Assembly (NCBI RefSeq): GCF_020832205.1
Contig: NZ_JAFIFD010000003.1
Location: 1-64,000 of the forward strand
Origin: Exiguobacterium sp.
Lineage (GTDB): Bacteria > Bacillota > Bacilli > Exiguobacteriales > Exiguobacteriaceae
DNA: 64,000 nucleotides
Direction: 5' to 3'
Of this stretch, positions 30,271 to 39,443 are shown in pieces; the first letter of the stretch is position 1; every line of letters begins with the position of its first letter. The notes beneath the pieces were generated by a model. That model had not been told where the DNA came from, did no database searches, and saw only the letters and a program-made list of their open reading frames with translations. The position numbers and the translations under genes were made by a program.

Positions 30271-31167
30271 TTAATCGATTGGCAGCATCGTATGGCGACG
30301 TGCCTTGTGGACTTGTTCGTCGGCGTGATACGACGAGCGGACGAGCGGGCCGGCCTCGCAGTGCGAGAACCCTTTCGCGAGGGCAATCTCTTTCAACTCG
30401 GCGAACTCATCCGGGTGATAGTAACGCTCGACGTCTAAGTGTTTCTTCGTCGGTTGCAAGTATTGACCGAGCGTCAAGATGTCGACGTGGTGGGCCCGAA
30501 GGTCATCCATCGCTTGAATCAACTCGTCTTTCGTCTCGCCGAGCCCGACCATGATTGACGACTTCGTCGGGATATCCGGGTTCAACTCTTTCGACCGTTT
30601 CAGAAATTCGAGTGTGCGGTCGTACGTCGCTTTCGCCCGCACTCTCGGCGTCAAGCGGCGCACCGTCTCCAAGTTATGGTTCATGATGTCTGGTCCGGCA
30701 TCAATCAGTGTTTGAAGTGCGGAGAAGTCGCCCATCATGTCAGACGGCAACACTTCGATCGACGTCTCCGGATTCATGGCGCGGACGGCACGGACCGTCT
30801 CGGCGAACACCGTCGCCCCATAATCGCTCAAGTCGTCGCGCGCGACGGCAGTGATGACGACGTGTTTCAAATTCATGAGACGGACCGACTCGGCGACGCG
30901 TTTCGGTTCTTCCCAGTCGAGCTCGTTCGGTTTACCGGTCGTGACCGCACAAAAGCGGCAGGCGCGGGTACAGATGCTGCCAAGAATCATGAACGTCGCC
31001 GTGCGGCGCACCGCCCAACACTCATGGATGTTCGGACATTTCGCTTCCTCACATACCGTATGTAGGTTTTTCTCCCGCATCATGTTCTTCAGACCGGTGT
31101 ACGTCTCGTTCGTGTTCAGTTTAATCTTTAACCATTCCGGCTTTCGTTTCAGTTCCCCTCGTGCCAA
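30271..31167 (-). CDS. lipA: Lipoyl synthase
   Basis: Radical-SAM enzyme inserting two sulfurs into octanoyl-GcvH. 298 residues from a TTG start at 31167, preceded by GGGGG at eight bases and matching the length of homologues; the longer frame to 31224 lacks a binding site. Auxiliary cluster [12 protein letters not shown] and radical-SAM motif CTRACRFC are intact, and the C-terminus [13 protein letters not shown] is typical. Upstream of lipM, so octanoyl transfer and sulfur insertion are made together. Confidence 0.96.
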   Translation of the reverse strand: MARGELKRKPEWLKIKLNTNETYTGLKNMMREKNLHTVCEEAKCPNIHECWAVRRTATFMILGSICTRACRFCAVTTGKPNELDWEEPKRVAESVRLMNLKHVVITAVARDDLSDYGATVFAETVRAVRAMNPETSIEVLPSDMMGDFSALQTLIDAGPDIMNHNLETVRRLTPRVRAKATYDRTLEFLKRSKELNPDIPTKSSIMVGLGETKDELIQAMDDLRAHHVDILTLGQYLQPTKKHLDVERYYHPDEFAELKEIALAKGFSHCEAGPLVRSSYHADEQVHKARRHTMLPID

Positions 31168-31326
31168 GATGATTTCCCCCTTTTTTAAGTTAACCCCTAA
31201 CGAAATGAGTTTACCAAAAAACAAGATAGATTCGAACCACTCAAATTATTGGTTTTGCCAATACAGAGGAAGGTTGTTACAAAACAGGTTGTTTATTTCA
31301 AATTGGTTACGCTTTCATGAGAAGTG

Positions 31327-31355
31327 TTGTTTCCGGATTTTGGAGTTGCTATACT
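31327..31355 (+). promoter_or_regulatory. nagZ promoter
   Basis: TTGTTT (31327-31332), 17-base spacer, TATACT (31350-31355). Predicted start near 31362 gives a leader of about 135 bases. Confidence 0.65.
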
Positions 31356-31399
31356 GACGTTGACCACCTGAATAAGGACCATATGTAACTGATACGATC

Positions 31400-31459
31400 A
31401 GGCATGGGGTGAACGAGCGTTGGTGAGGCAACGCTTCTTCCTCCATGCCTTTTCGTTTG
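31400..31459 (+). promoter_or_regulatory. Terminator-like double stem-loop in the nagZ leader
   Basis: Outer stem AGGCATGG / CCATGCCT (31400-31407 with 31443-31450) encloses AGCGTTG / CAACGCT, followed by TTTTCGTTT. Lying between promoter and gene, it could be a transcription attenuator. No known riboswitch or T-box motif is recognisable. Confidence 0.55.
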
Positions 31460-31497
31460 GGGGTCGGGGAAAAACTTTCAAAAAGGAGTGGGGAACC

Positions 31498-33447
31498 ATG
31501 AACAAAGCACTGAACTGGACGGCGACACTCGGACTGACGACGGCACTACTCGTCTCATCGGTCCCGATGGCGAATGCAGTCGTAGCAGAGGAAACACCGC
31601 CGCTGTCGATTGAACAGCGGGTGAACAACAAGCTTGACGCCATGACGCTTGAACAGAAACTCGGCCAAATGATCATGCCAGACTTCCGATTATGGAACGG
31701 CGCGAACCACACGGCGCTCGCGCCGGATGTGGCGCGCGTCATCGACCGATTCGACCTCGGGGGGGTCATCTTGTTCGCGGAGAACGTGACCGAGACGGAA
31801 CAGACGACAAAACTCGTCCACGACTTGCAAGAAGTCGTCAAACAAGACGAAAGCAACGATATCCCGCTCTTCATCACGATCGACCAAGAAGGCGGGATCG
31901 TGACACGGCTCGGGACCGGCACGAACCTTCCGGGCAACATGGCGCTCGGGGCGACACGGAGCAGCCAGTACGCGTATGACGCGGGGAACATCATCGGCTC
32001 GGAGTTGAACGCGCTTGGCGTGAACGTCAACTTCGGACCGGTGTTAGACGTGAACAACAACCCGGCCAACCCGGTCATCGGTGTCCGTTCGTTCTCGAGC
32101 GACCCGGAGCTTGTCGGTGAACTCGGTTCGGCGATGACACAAGGGATCCAAGACCAAGGCGTCGCCGCAACGGCGAAACATTTCCCGGGTCATGGCGATA
32201 CGGCGGTCGACTCGCATTACGGCTTGCCGATCGTCGACAAGTCGCTTGAAGACTTGCGCGGACTCGAACTGCTTCCGTTCAAGCGTGCCATCACGGAAGG
32301 GATCGACATGATCATGACGGCGCACATCGGCATGCCGCAAATCGAGGACGAGGTCGTTGAATCTGCGCGCGGCACGTTCCCGCTTCCGGCGACACTCTCA
32401 GATGACGTCATCACCGGCGTCTTGCGTGAAGAGATGGGCTATGACGGCATCGTCATCACGGACGCTTTGAACATGCAGGCCATTTCAGACAACTTCACAG
32501 AAGCCGAAGCCGTCATCAAGACGTTTGAGGCGGGCGTCGATATCGCGCTCATGCCGACGATTTTACGGACGAATGCGGACGTCACGAAACTCGAGACGAT
32601 CTTTGAAGAAGTCATGGCTGCCGTGGAGAGCGGGCGCCTCGATGAAGCGAAAATCGATGCGGCGGTCGAACGGATCTTGAAGTTGAAGGCCGAACGCGGC
32701 ATTTGGGAAGAATCGGTCGATTCGACGACGCTCGAGGCGAAACTTGCCGAGGCGAACGCGGTCGTCGGCAGTGCCGAGCATAAGGCAAAAGAACGGGAGA
32801 TTGCCGAAGCGGCCGTCACGCTCGTGAAGAATGACGACAAGACGCTGCCGTTCAAACCGAAAAAAGGGGAGACGGTACTCGTCATCTCGCCAGCGAAAGA
32901 CCAGACAGACAGCATGGTGAAGACGATCAAGTCGCTTGAAAAAAATGCCGGCAACATGCAAGGTGTGACCGTCACGACGGCGAACTATACGGCGTCGACG
33001 CCGCATCTTGACCAAAACCCGGCACTGAAGCAAAAAGTCGAGGCGGCGGACTACATCATCGTCGGCTCGAACGTGAACAACAGTGCGAAACTCCGTCCGA
33101 CGTCGGCCGACAACTACGTGCCGGCGGAAGTGTTCCGCTATGCGAACGAGACCGGCAAGAAATCGGTGCTCTTAAGCCTGCGGAACCCGTATGACGTCGC
33201 TGTGCAGCCGGACGCACCGGCCCAGCTTCTTATTTACGGCTTCAAAGGCGATCCGAACGGACCGGATTCAGAGGCAGGCAACGCGAAATCGGCCGGACCG
33301 AACCTCCCGGCCGGCATCCGTGCCATCTTCGGTGAAGTGAAACCGGGCGGCAAGCTCCCGGTCGACGTGCCGCAGTTTGAGAACGGGACGTTCCAAAACG
33401 AGCTTCATCTCGAATTTGGTGACGGATTCCGTAACTGGAACAAGTGA
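31498..33447 (+). CDS. nagZ: Secreted beta-N-acetylglucosaminidase, GH3
   Basis: 649 residues. ATG 31498 follows AAAGGAGTGG. Sec signal MNKALNWTATLGLTTALLVS with likely cleavage after MANA; no lipobox. The GH3 NagZ motif KHFPGHGDTAVDSHYG (about residues 227-242) supplies the Asp-His acid/base dyad, and nucleophile Asp322 is in IVITDALNMQA. The extra C-terminal domain of about 230 residues matches Bacillus NagZ (YbbD), which releases GlcNAc from muropeptides outside the cell. It should feed the MurP/MurQ/MupG system at 40407-45223, although it is 7 kb away. Confidence 0.93.
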   Translation: MNKALNWTATLGLTTALLVSSVPMANAVVAEETPPLSIEQRVNNKLDAMTLEQKLGQMIMPDFRLWNGANHTALAPDVARVIDRFDLGGVILFAENVTETEQTTKLVHDLQEVVKQDESNDIPLFITIDQEGGIVTRLGTGTNLPGNMALGATRSSQYAYDAGNIIGSELNALGVNVNFGPVLDVNNNPANPVIGVRSFSSDPELVGELGSAMTQGIQDQGVAATAKHFPGHGDTAVDSHYGLPIVDKSLEDLRGLELLPFKRAITEGIDMIMTAHIGMPQIEDEVVESARGTFPLPATLSDDVITGVLREEMGYDGIVITDALNMQAISDNFTEAEAVIKTFEAGVDIALMPTILRTNADVTKLETIFEEVMAAVESGRLDEAKIDAAVERILKLKAERGIWEESVDSTTLEAKLAEANAVVGSAEHKAKEREIAEAAVTLVKNDDKTLPFKPKKGETVLVISPAKDQTDSMVKTIKSLEKNAGNMQGVTVTTANYTASTPHLDQNPALKQKVEAADYIIVGSNVNNSAKLRPTSADNYVPAEVFRYANETGKKSVLLSLRNPYDVAVQPDAPAQLLIYGFKGDPNGPDSEAGNAKSAGPNLPAGIRAIFGEVKPGGKLPVDVPQFENGTFQNELHLEFGDGFRNWNK

Positions 33448-33457
33448 TGCCACACAA

Positions 33458-33493
33458 AAAACAGCGAGTGCCCAAGCGGGCGCTCGCTGTTTT
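33458..33493. terminator. Bidirectional terminator between nagZ and degV
   Basis: Stem AAAACAGCGAGTGCCC / GGGCGCTCGCTGTTTT (one G-T pair). Confidence 0.9.
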
Positions 33494-33507
33494 CAGTCAT
33501 CCAACTA

Positions 33508-34353
33508 TTATGCCTCAAAATAAGCGACGACGAGGAGGCCTGGGCCGGTATGCGCCCCGATGGCCGAGCCGACGATCGTCTTCGTCACGTGACGCGGTGT
33601 GACGTGTGTCCGGAGCAACGATTCGAATTGATCCGCCTTTTCGGGATCGTCCCCGTGGCCGATGAAGATGTGTCCTTCTTCGATGAGCGGTTTTGACTCC
33701 GTCATCCATTCGGCGATCCGGCGGAGCACTTTTTTATGGCCGCGAACCTTCTCGATTGGCACGAGTTTCCCGTCTTCGACCGTAAGGAGCGGGAGGATCG
33801 TCAACAAGTCGCCGATGAACGCGCTCGCTTTCGAGACGCGGCCGCCGCGCATCAAATATTCGAGCGATTCGACGGTGAACAAGTGACGAATCTTGCCGAC
33901 GAGAGACGTCGCATAGGCGATGGTCTCTTCGTATGTATGGTCTTGTCCATACTCGGCGACTGTCTTGACGAACAGTCCTTGGCCGACCGAGGCGGCACGC
34001 GTGTCAAGAATATGGAACGTGCTGTCCGGATACTCTTCTCTCAGCGTGTTTCCGACCATGACGGCCGTCTGGTACGTACCCGACAGCTCGCCCGAGAAGG
34101 CGAGGTAGATGAACGGGATCTCGGACTCGAGGTGTTGCCGGAAGCAACGTTCGAGGCGGGACGCCTCGATTTGGAACGTCTTCGGCGTCTTGCCGTCACG
34201 CATCGCATTGTATACATCTTTCGGTTGAATCGTCTCACCGTCAAAGAATTCTTCGTTGTCGATGATGACGCCGAGCGGTAACATTTCGAGGCCGTATTCG
34301 ACGATTTGATCTTGCGTCAAATCAGCTCCGGTGTCAGTGATGATTTTAAACAT
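33508..34353 (-). CDS. DegV-family fatty-acid-binding protein
   Basis: 281 residues. N-terminal KIITDTGADLT, the SGELSGTYQTAVM loop that holds the carboxylate, TRAASVGQG, and FTVESLEYLMRGGRVSKASAFIG are hallmarks of DegV/FakB proteins, which present fatty acids to FakA kinase. SD AGAGGAG lies inside the end of lipL, four bases upstream, so lipL-degV form an operon on the minus strand. The link to octanoyl metabolism is suggestive only. Confidence 0.9.
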   Translation of the reverse strand: MFKIITDTGADLTQDQIVEYGLEMLPLGVIIDNEEFFDGETIQPKDVYNAMRDGKTPKTFQIEASRLERCFRQHLESEIPFIYLAFSGELSGTYQTAVMVGNTLREEYPDSTFHILDTRAASVGQGLFVKTVAEYGQDHTYEETIAYATSLVGKIRHLFTVESLEYLMRGGRVSKASAFIGDLLTILPLLTVEDGKLVPIEKVRGHKKVLRRIAEWMTESKPLIEEGHIFIGHGDDPEKADQFESLLRTHVTPRHVTKTIVGSAIGAHTGPGLLVVAYFEA

Positions 34354-34357
34354 AGGG

Positions 34358-35200
34358 TCACTCCTCTGCTAATTGGTGTTCGATGTCGCGAATCGGTTCG
34401 TTTCGTTTCCACATCCGGTCGAGCTGGGTGGCGAGCGTGTCTTGCTCGGCGTGGTCGAGCGTGCCCGGGTGAAGTTCGCTGAAGTGTCCGAGCACGTCAT
34501 AGGCGCGGCGCAACACGTCCTGGACGGTGAGCGGGATTTGAAGCAAGTCTTCGAGTGAGGCCATCGTCTCTGGAATGATGGCCGGATACGTGTGACGCGT
34601 CGCTTCACCTTGGATGGCTACGTTATAGAAGTCGCGGATGAGTGCGGCGCGCGTACTACCGCTTCTGCGGACGCTCAAATAGATTTGGACGGCGACGCCG
34701 CCACGGACGCGTCGTTGCGAGATGCCGGCGAACTTTTTGCCGTCGATCGATAAATCGAAGCTGCCGGGACAGTATGACCCGACGATTTCGCCGGCGACGA
34801 TTGCATCGGTCACGTCGGCGAACATGTGTTGGATGAGAGAAGTCATCGCTTCGTAGCCGCTGTCGATTTGAATGCCGTCATTCTCGGGTAGAATAAGAGA
34901 TAAGTTCAATACATCTTCGTCAAGGACGACGGCAAGTCCTCCCGAGTTGCGGACGACGGGACGATAGCCCCGTTCTTGAAGCAGACGGATGCCGTCCTTC
35001 AAGTGGGGAAGGCGAGCGTCTTGAATGCCGAGCACGACCGTGTTCAAATGGACCCAGGCGCGAAGGACGGCACCTTGTGCTTTCGTCGAGGCGCAAAGCG
35101 TGTCATCGGTCGCGAACGACTGCTCGGCTTGGAACATCGGGCCGAGGGCGGACTGGTCGATGACGCGGTATGTCGGTTGGCGTAAAAGTGGATGGATCAT
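34358..35200 (-). CDS. lipL: Octanoyl-[GcvH]:protein N-octanoyltransferase LipL
   Basis: Moves the octanoyl/lipoyl group from GcvH to E2 subunits in the Bacillus lipoate relay. ATG 35200 gives proper spacing to AAAAGGA; ATG 35206 is too close. 280 residues; YRVIDQSALGP, RNSGGLAVVLDEDVLNLSLI, catalytic Cys144 in GSYCPGSFDLS, and KKFAGISQRRVRGGVAVQIYL match LipL rather than LipM or LplJ. A TATACT -10 lies about 40 bases upstream on the minus strand. Confidence 0.93.
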   Translation of the reverse strand: MIHPLLRQPTYRVIDQSALGPMFQAEQSFATDDTLCASTKAQGAVLRAWVHLNTVVLGIQDARLPHLKDGIRLLQERGYRPVVRNSGGLAVVLDEDVLNLSLILPENDGIQIDSGYEAMTSLIQHMFADVTDAIVAGEIVGSYCPGSFDLSIDGKKFAGISQRRVRGGVAVQIYLSVRRSGSTRAALIRDFYNVAIQGEATRHTYPAIIPETMASLEDLLQIPLTVQDVLRRAYDVLGHFSELHPGTLDHAEQDTLATQLDRMWKRNEPIRDIEHQLAEE

Positions 35201-35306
35201 ATACATAATTCCTTTTCAAAAAATAGTTTCCTCTCTAGTATAACATGGAGGGAAGTACTCGCTAAAAGGCGAATTCACATAATAATGAAACGTAGGGGGA
35301 AACGTC

Positions 35307-36602
35307 ATGTACACGTCACGTGGTCAATTATCCGGGTCAAAAGTGTTCAAAGATCCGGTGCATCGCTATATTTACGTCTATGATCATCTCATTTGGGAAT
35401 TGATCAACACGAAAGAATTTCAACGGTTGCGCCGCATCAAACAGCTCGGCACATCGTTTTTGACGTTCCATGGGGCGGAACATACCCGCTTCCATCATTC
35501 GCTCGGCGTCTATGAGATCGCACGCCAACTCATCGATCAGTTCCACGAGTACCCAGAGTGGGACGACCGCAACCGCGAACTGTTGCTCGCGGCGGCGCTC
35601 CTCCATGACGTCGGACACGGACCGTTCTCGCACGCGTTCGAACACGTCTTCTCCGTCCGTCACGAAGTATGGACCGAGCGCATCATCTTAGGCGACACGG
35701 AAGTGAACAAAGTGTTATCGGAGATGGGAGTCGGCTTTCCGGAAGAAGTCGCGGCCATCATCAACAAGACGCATCCGAACCGTCTGCTCGTCAACATGCT
35801 CAGCTCACAGCTCGACGTCGATCGGATGGACTATTTGCTCCGCGACGCCCACTTCGCCGGCGTCAGTTACGGCAAGTTCGACTTGGAGCGCATGTTGCGC
35901 GTCCTTCGTCCTGATGAAGACCAAGTCGTCGTCAAACAGTCAGGGATGCACACGATTGAGGACTATATCATGCGGCGTTATCAAATGTACTGGCAAGTTT
36001 ATTTGCACCCGGCGACGCGGTCGAGCGACTTGTTGTTAAAAGCGGTCCTCGAGCGGGCGCAAGAACTGTATGAATCGGGTTACACCTTCAACATGGAACC
36101 GCGCCACTTCCTTCCAATCTTCAACCGGGAAGACATGACGCTCGCCCATTACTTGAAACTCGACGAGACGGTCGTCTACTTCTATTTCCAAGAGTGGATG
36201 GAAGAAGAGGACGCGATCTTATCCGATCTCGCGAGCCGTTTCGTCAATCGACGGTTGCTCAAATATAAAAACTTCCCGGAAGCGAACCGCGTCCGCTACA
36301 TGGACCGGTTGAAGGAGACGATGGAGAGGATCGGCTTGCCGACGCGCTATTACTTGCTCGAGGATCAGCTCAGCCAGCTGCCGTATGACTTGTATAAAGG
36401 ACACGGTAACTATGAAGGCATCCTCTTGCAAATGAACGATGGCGATCGGCGAGAAATCTCAGAAGTATCGATGCTCGTCCAATCGATTCTCAACTCGCGG
36501 CAGTCGGACGAGAAGATTTACTATCCGGAAGACGTGCTCCTCAATTTGAAGGACCATGCTTCAGAAAAATCGTGGATGCTGTCAACGTTACGAGGGGACT
36601 GA
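35307..36602 (+). CDS. HD-domain phosphohydrolase, YwfO-like
   Basis: 431 residues. Dispersed HD metal ligands: H in AEHTRFHHSLGVYEIA, HD in LLHDVGHGPFSHAFEH, D in SSQLDVDRMDYLLRD. This is the dNTP triphosphohydrolase-like HD family (YwfO in Bacillus). Substrate not provable from sequence. Adjacent to lipL (ywfL) as in Bacillus. Confidence 0.88.
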   Translation: MYTSRGQLSGSKVFKDPVHRYIYVYDHLIWELINTKEFQRLRRIKQLGTSFLTFHGAEHTRFHHSLGVYEIARQLIDQFHEYPEWDDRNRELLLAAALLHDVGHGPFSHAFEHVFSVRHEVWTERIILGDTEVNKVLSEMGVGFPEEVAAIINKTHPNRLLVNMLSSQLDVDRMDYLLRDAHFAGVSYGKFDLERMLRVLRPDEDQVVVKQSGMHTIEDYIMRRYQMYWQVYLHPATRSSDLLLKAVLERAQELYESGYTFNMEPRHFLPIFNREDMTLAHYLKLDETVVYFYFQEWMEEEDAILSDLASRFVNRRLLKYKNFPEANRVRYMDRLKETMERIGLPTRYYLLEDQLSQLPYDLYKGHGNYEGILLQMNDGDRREISEVSMLVQSILNSRQSDEKIYYPEDVLLNLKDHASEKSWMLSTLRGD

Positions 36603-36624
36603 CACCTGAAAAGGAAGTGAGACG

Positions 36625-38211
36625 ATGGGGGTCGCGACGCTAATCGGAGGAATCGGAATTTTCTTGCTCGGGATGATGCTGTTGACCGACACGTTAAAAA
36701 GTCTCGCCGGTGAGCGGTTGCGGCGCCGGCTCAACCAGTTCGCCGAAGGACCGGCCGCCGGCGCCCTGCTCGGGGCGACGATGACGACGTTGTTCCAATC
36801 ATCGACCGTGACGACGCTCATGACGATCGGTTTCGTCAGTGCGGGGCTGTTGACGTTCACCCAGGCGCTCACGCTCGTCATCGGGGCGAACGCGGGCAGT
36901 GCGACGACCGGATGGATCGTGGCGCTCCTCGGCTACAACCTCGACATTCGCCAGCTGTTCTTACCGCTCATCGGCGTCGGTATGGCGCTTCGTTTGATCG
37001 ACCGTCGCGTGAAGCGGATCGGCATGCTCTTCGTCGGCATCGGTCTCATTTTCGTCGGAATCGGTACGCTGCAAGAATCGATGCAAGACACCGTCACGTT
37101 CTCGCTCAACGAGTGGGACGCCGAGACGCCGCTCCATCAACTCGCGCTTCTCGGGACGGGGCTGCTCATGACGGCCGTCCTCCAGTCGTCGACGATCGGT
37201 CTCGTGTTGACGATGACGGCGCTCGCGACCGATACGGTGTCGCTCACGCAAGCGTCGCTCCTCGTGCTCGGTCAAAGCGCCGGGACGAGCCTCGTCGTTG
37301 CCATCGGCTCTTTAGGGGGATGGAAGTCGGCGCGGCGTCTCGTCTTGGCCCACGTTCTCGTCCATGGATCGATTCTGTTGATCGGTTGGCTGACGTTCCC
37401 GCTCTTGTTCGGGGTCGTCAACGGGATCGCGGACCGCTTGAACTGGAATGAGTTGCTGCGTCTCGCCCTCTTCCATACATCGTTTCATTTGCTCGGCGTG
37501 TTCACGTTCTTGCCATTCCATGAAGCGTTCAGCCGTCGGTTGTTGAAATGGATCCCAAGCCGGGCGGAGAAGCTGACCCGTTTCCTTGACCCGAACATGT
37601 CCCGCATCCCAGCGGTCGCCCTCGAGGCGGCGCGGCGCTCGTTGATTGAAATTGAACGGTATCTCGGCCGGGAGACGAGGTTGTTACTTGAAGAGGGGAG
37701 GAAGCGGGAGGACGAGCTGCAACTCGTCGAAAAGACGCTCGGTGACGTCCGTGTCTTTTTGAGCACGATTCAGCTCGAGGAAGCACGCGGCCGAAACGAC
37801 TACGGTCAACATTTATCGCTGCTCCATACGATCGATCACCTTGAGCGGTGGCTGTTCGTCATGCGCGAAGTCGAGCCGGTCGATGCGCTTCGGGACACCG
37901 ACTTTTTAGTCGCCCGAGAGCTCGTCTTACACGAGCTCGAACTCGTCGAAAGTTTGAATCATCACACCCCGCCGGAAGAGGCGAAACAGTGGAAGACAGC
38001 GTCGAAACAGCTCGCCGAATACCGAAAAGCGCATCGGGCCGAACTGCTTGAAGAAACGGCAGCCAACCAGCTCGAGATGGATTTGACGATTCGGAAAGTA
38101 CAGGCGCTCCTTTGGCTCGACCGGATCGGTTATCACGTCTGGCGGGCGACGCGTCATTTGATCAAACCGACCGTTCCGAGCGAGCGGTTCGAAGTGAATT
38201 TGGAAGACTAA
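36625..38211 (+). CDS. Na+/phosphate cotransporter, NptA family with PhoU-like tail
   Basis: 528 residues. About nine membrane segments in two inverted halves, each with the signature QSSTVTTLMTIG (about residue 53) and QSSTIGLVLTM (about residue 190). From about residue 315 the protein is a soluble, charged helical domain of PhoU type (SLIEIERYLGRETRLLLEEGRKREDELQLVEKTL). SD GGAAGTGAG. Likely Na+-coupled phosphate uptake, with the tail regulating. Confidence 0.9.
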   Translation: MGVATLIGGIGIFLLGMMLLTDTLKSLAGERLRRRLNQFAEGPAAGALLGATMTTLFQSSTVTTLMTIGFVSAGLLTFTQALTLVIGANAGSATTGWIVALLGYNLDIRQLFLPLIGVGMALRLIDRRVKRIGMLFVGIGLIFVGIGTLQESMQDTVTFSLNEWDAETPLHQLALLGTGLLMTAVLQSSTIGLVLTMTALATDTVSLTQASLLVLGQSAGTSLVVAIGSLGGWKSARRLVLAHVLVHGSILLIGWLTFPLLFGVVNGIADRLNWNELLRLALFHTSFHLLGVFTFLPFHEAFSRRLLKWIPSRAEKLTRFLDPNMSRIPAVALEAARRSLIEIERYLGRETRLLLEEGRKREDELQLVEKTLGDVRVFLSTIQLEEARGRNDYGQHLSLLHTIDHLERWLFVMREVEPVDALRDTDFLVARELVLHELELVESLNHHTPPEEAKQWKTASKQLAEYRKAHRAELLEETAANQLEMDLTIRKVQALLWLDRIGYHVWRATRHLIKPTVPSERFEVNLED

Positions 38212-38216
38212 AAAAA

Positions 38217-38246
38217 CACCCGCCTGTCGGACGTGACAGGCGGGTG
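38217..38246. terminator. Bidirectional terminator between the phosphate transporter and tautomerase genes
   Basis: Perfect 12-base stem CACCCGCCTGTC / GACAGGCGGGTG around GGACGT, preceded by A7. Confidence 0.85.
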
Positions 38247-38252
38247 AACGTG

Positions 38253-38441
38253 TTATTTCTTGTCAGCGTGCATGACGCCGGCTTGGCCGTAATGCGTCGC
38301 TTCCATCTCTTCGATGAAGACGGTGATGTTTTCTTTCGGGGCGTTCGTCGTCTCGGAGACGGCGTCCGTCACTTTTTCGATCAAGGCGCGTTTCTGTTCG
38401 ACTGTACGGCCCGGCAGCATTTTCACGGTTACGTATGGCAT
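38253..38441 (-). CDS. 4-oxalocrotonate tautomerase family protein, YwhB-like
   Basis: 62 residues, the length of single-domain tautomerases. The catalytic N-terminal proline follows the initiator Met (MPYVTVKMLPGRTVEQKRALIEKVTDAV). In Bacillus YwhB has tautomerase activity but no known pathway. SD GGAGG upstream on the minus strand. Confidence 0.92.
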   Translation of the reverse strand: MPYVTVKMLPGRTVEQKRALIEKVTDAVSETTNAPKENITVFIEEMEATHYGQAGVMHADKK

Positions 38442-38508
38442 AGTGATTCCTCCTTTTTCTCGTTCTCTTATAGTTTAGAGAATCCGAGAGCGTGAAGGAA
38501 GCAGAAAA

Positions 38509-39288
38509 TCAATGGAATGCCGCTTCGATGATTTTTGGCTCACTCGACTTGGACAAGTTTTTATGGATGACCCGTTCCGGCTTCGTCCGCAACTCGTCAC
38601 GGAACGAGTTGGCAAGTTCGGCTTCACCGATGACGACGAGCCCTTCCCAGTCATGCGCCCCTTTCATCTGTTCGACCGTTTGAGCGAGGTCACGATAGAA
38701 ACGGTTCAAGTTCTCGGCGAGACGGCGGTCGAATTTGTCGACTTGGGAACTGCTTGACGCCATCCGGTCACCCGACGCCGTCCCTTCGAAACGGACCCAC
38801 TCTTCGGTCTCCGGGTCAAAGGCGAACGAGAAAGCGGCGTCGATATGGCCAAGCGATGTGTCGAGGACGGTCACGTGGTCGAGGTTCGTCAAGATGACAC
38901 CGGTCGACGGGTATGTTGCTTGCAGCGCCTCGAGCGGCTCGAGTACCGGTTTTGTCTCCCAATGAAACGCCGTCTCGACGTCATGTTGCAAATAGTACGT
39001 CTCGAACAAGTCGTTCTCTTCAGAGGCGAAGATGACGAGACTCCGAGCGAGGTCGTTCCGATGTTTGCCTAGCTCGTCTTCGACTTTTTTCCGCATCTTT
39101 TTGAAGCTCTTTTGCTGTGCTTCGTTTCCGGACGCTTCCAAATATTCACCGATTCGCTTTAATCCATTTTTTAAATGAATGTTCCAGTCGCCTTGTTGGT
39201 TCGGTCCCGTATTCAAATAAACCGATAAGACGCATTTGTCTTTACACTCCACGTTTCGCAATCGTTTCAAATCACTCGCTAATCCCAT
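38509..39288 (-). CDS. Archaeo-eukaryotic release-factor-like protein (VLRF1/baeRF type)
   Basis: 259 residues from ATG 39288, seven bases after AAGGAGG; the ATG six bases earlier is too close. LKRLRNVECKDKCVLSVYLNTGP, then a coiled charged segment and a C-terminal domain (NRFYRDLAQTVEQMKGAHDWEGLVVIGEAELANSFRDEL) resemble the bacterial aeRF1-type family. Such proteins are proposed to act on ribosomes or peptidyl-tRNA; the assignment is by overall pattern and is moderate. Confidence 0.6.
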   Translation of the reverse strand: MGLASDLKRLRNVECKDKCVLSVYLNTGPNQQGDWNIHLKNGLKRIGEYLEASGNEAQQKSFKKMRKKVEDELGKHRNDLARSLVIFASEENDLFETYYLQHDVETAFHWETKPVLEPLEALQATYPSTGVILTNLDHVTVLDTSLGHIDAAFSFAFDPETEEWVRFEGTASGDRMASSSSQVDKFDRRLAENLNRFYRDLAQTVEQMKGAHDWEGLVVIGEAELANSFRDELRTKPERVIHKNLSKSSEPKIIEAAFH

Positions 39289-39443
39289 ATCCATTCCTCC
39301 TTAAGTCAACGTTCTCTTAACCTGTTACCTACTTGGACGGCGCTCAAACACAGAAGACGATGGGAAATCGTGAAAATTCAGGTGCGAAACGTCTATAAAC
39401 GGGGTAAGTAAAAAGACAGACCAGACGTAGGAGGAACGACATT

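Larger units (their letters stand above)
31168..31497 (+). other. Divergent lipA/nagZ intergenic region
   Basis: 330 bases without a gene. The left part is AT-rich and must hold the lipA promoter, which I cannot place. The right part holds the nagZ promoter and a leader with a double stem-loop (separate entries). Confidence 0.5.

Noticed and set aside
31420-31497. N-terminal extension of NagZ
   Set aside because: It would place translation through the leader stem-loop and hide the signal peptide; ATG 31498 has a strong SD.
39395-39410. GGGGTAAG resembling a sigma-B -10 before the metallopeptidase gene
   Set aside because: No GTTT-type -35 at suitable distance.
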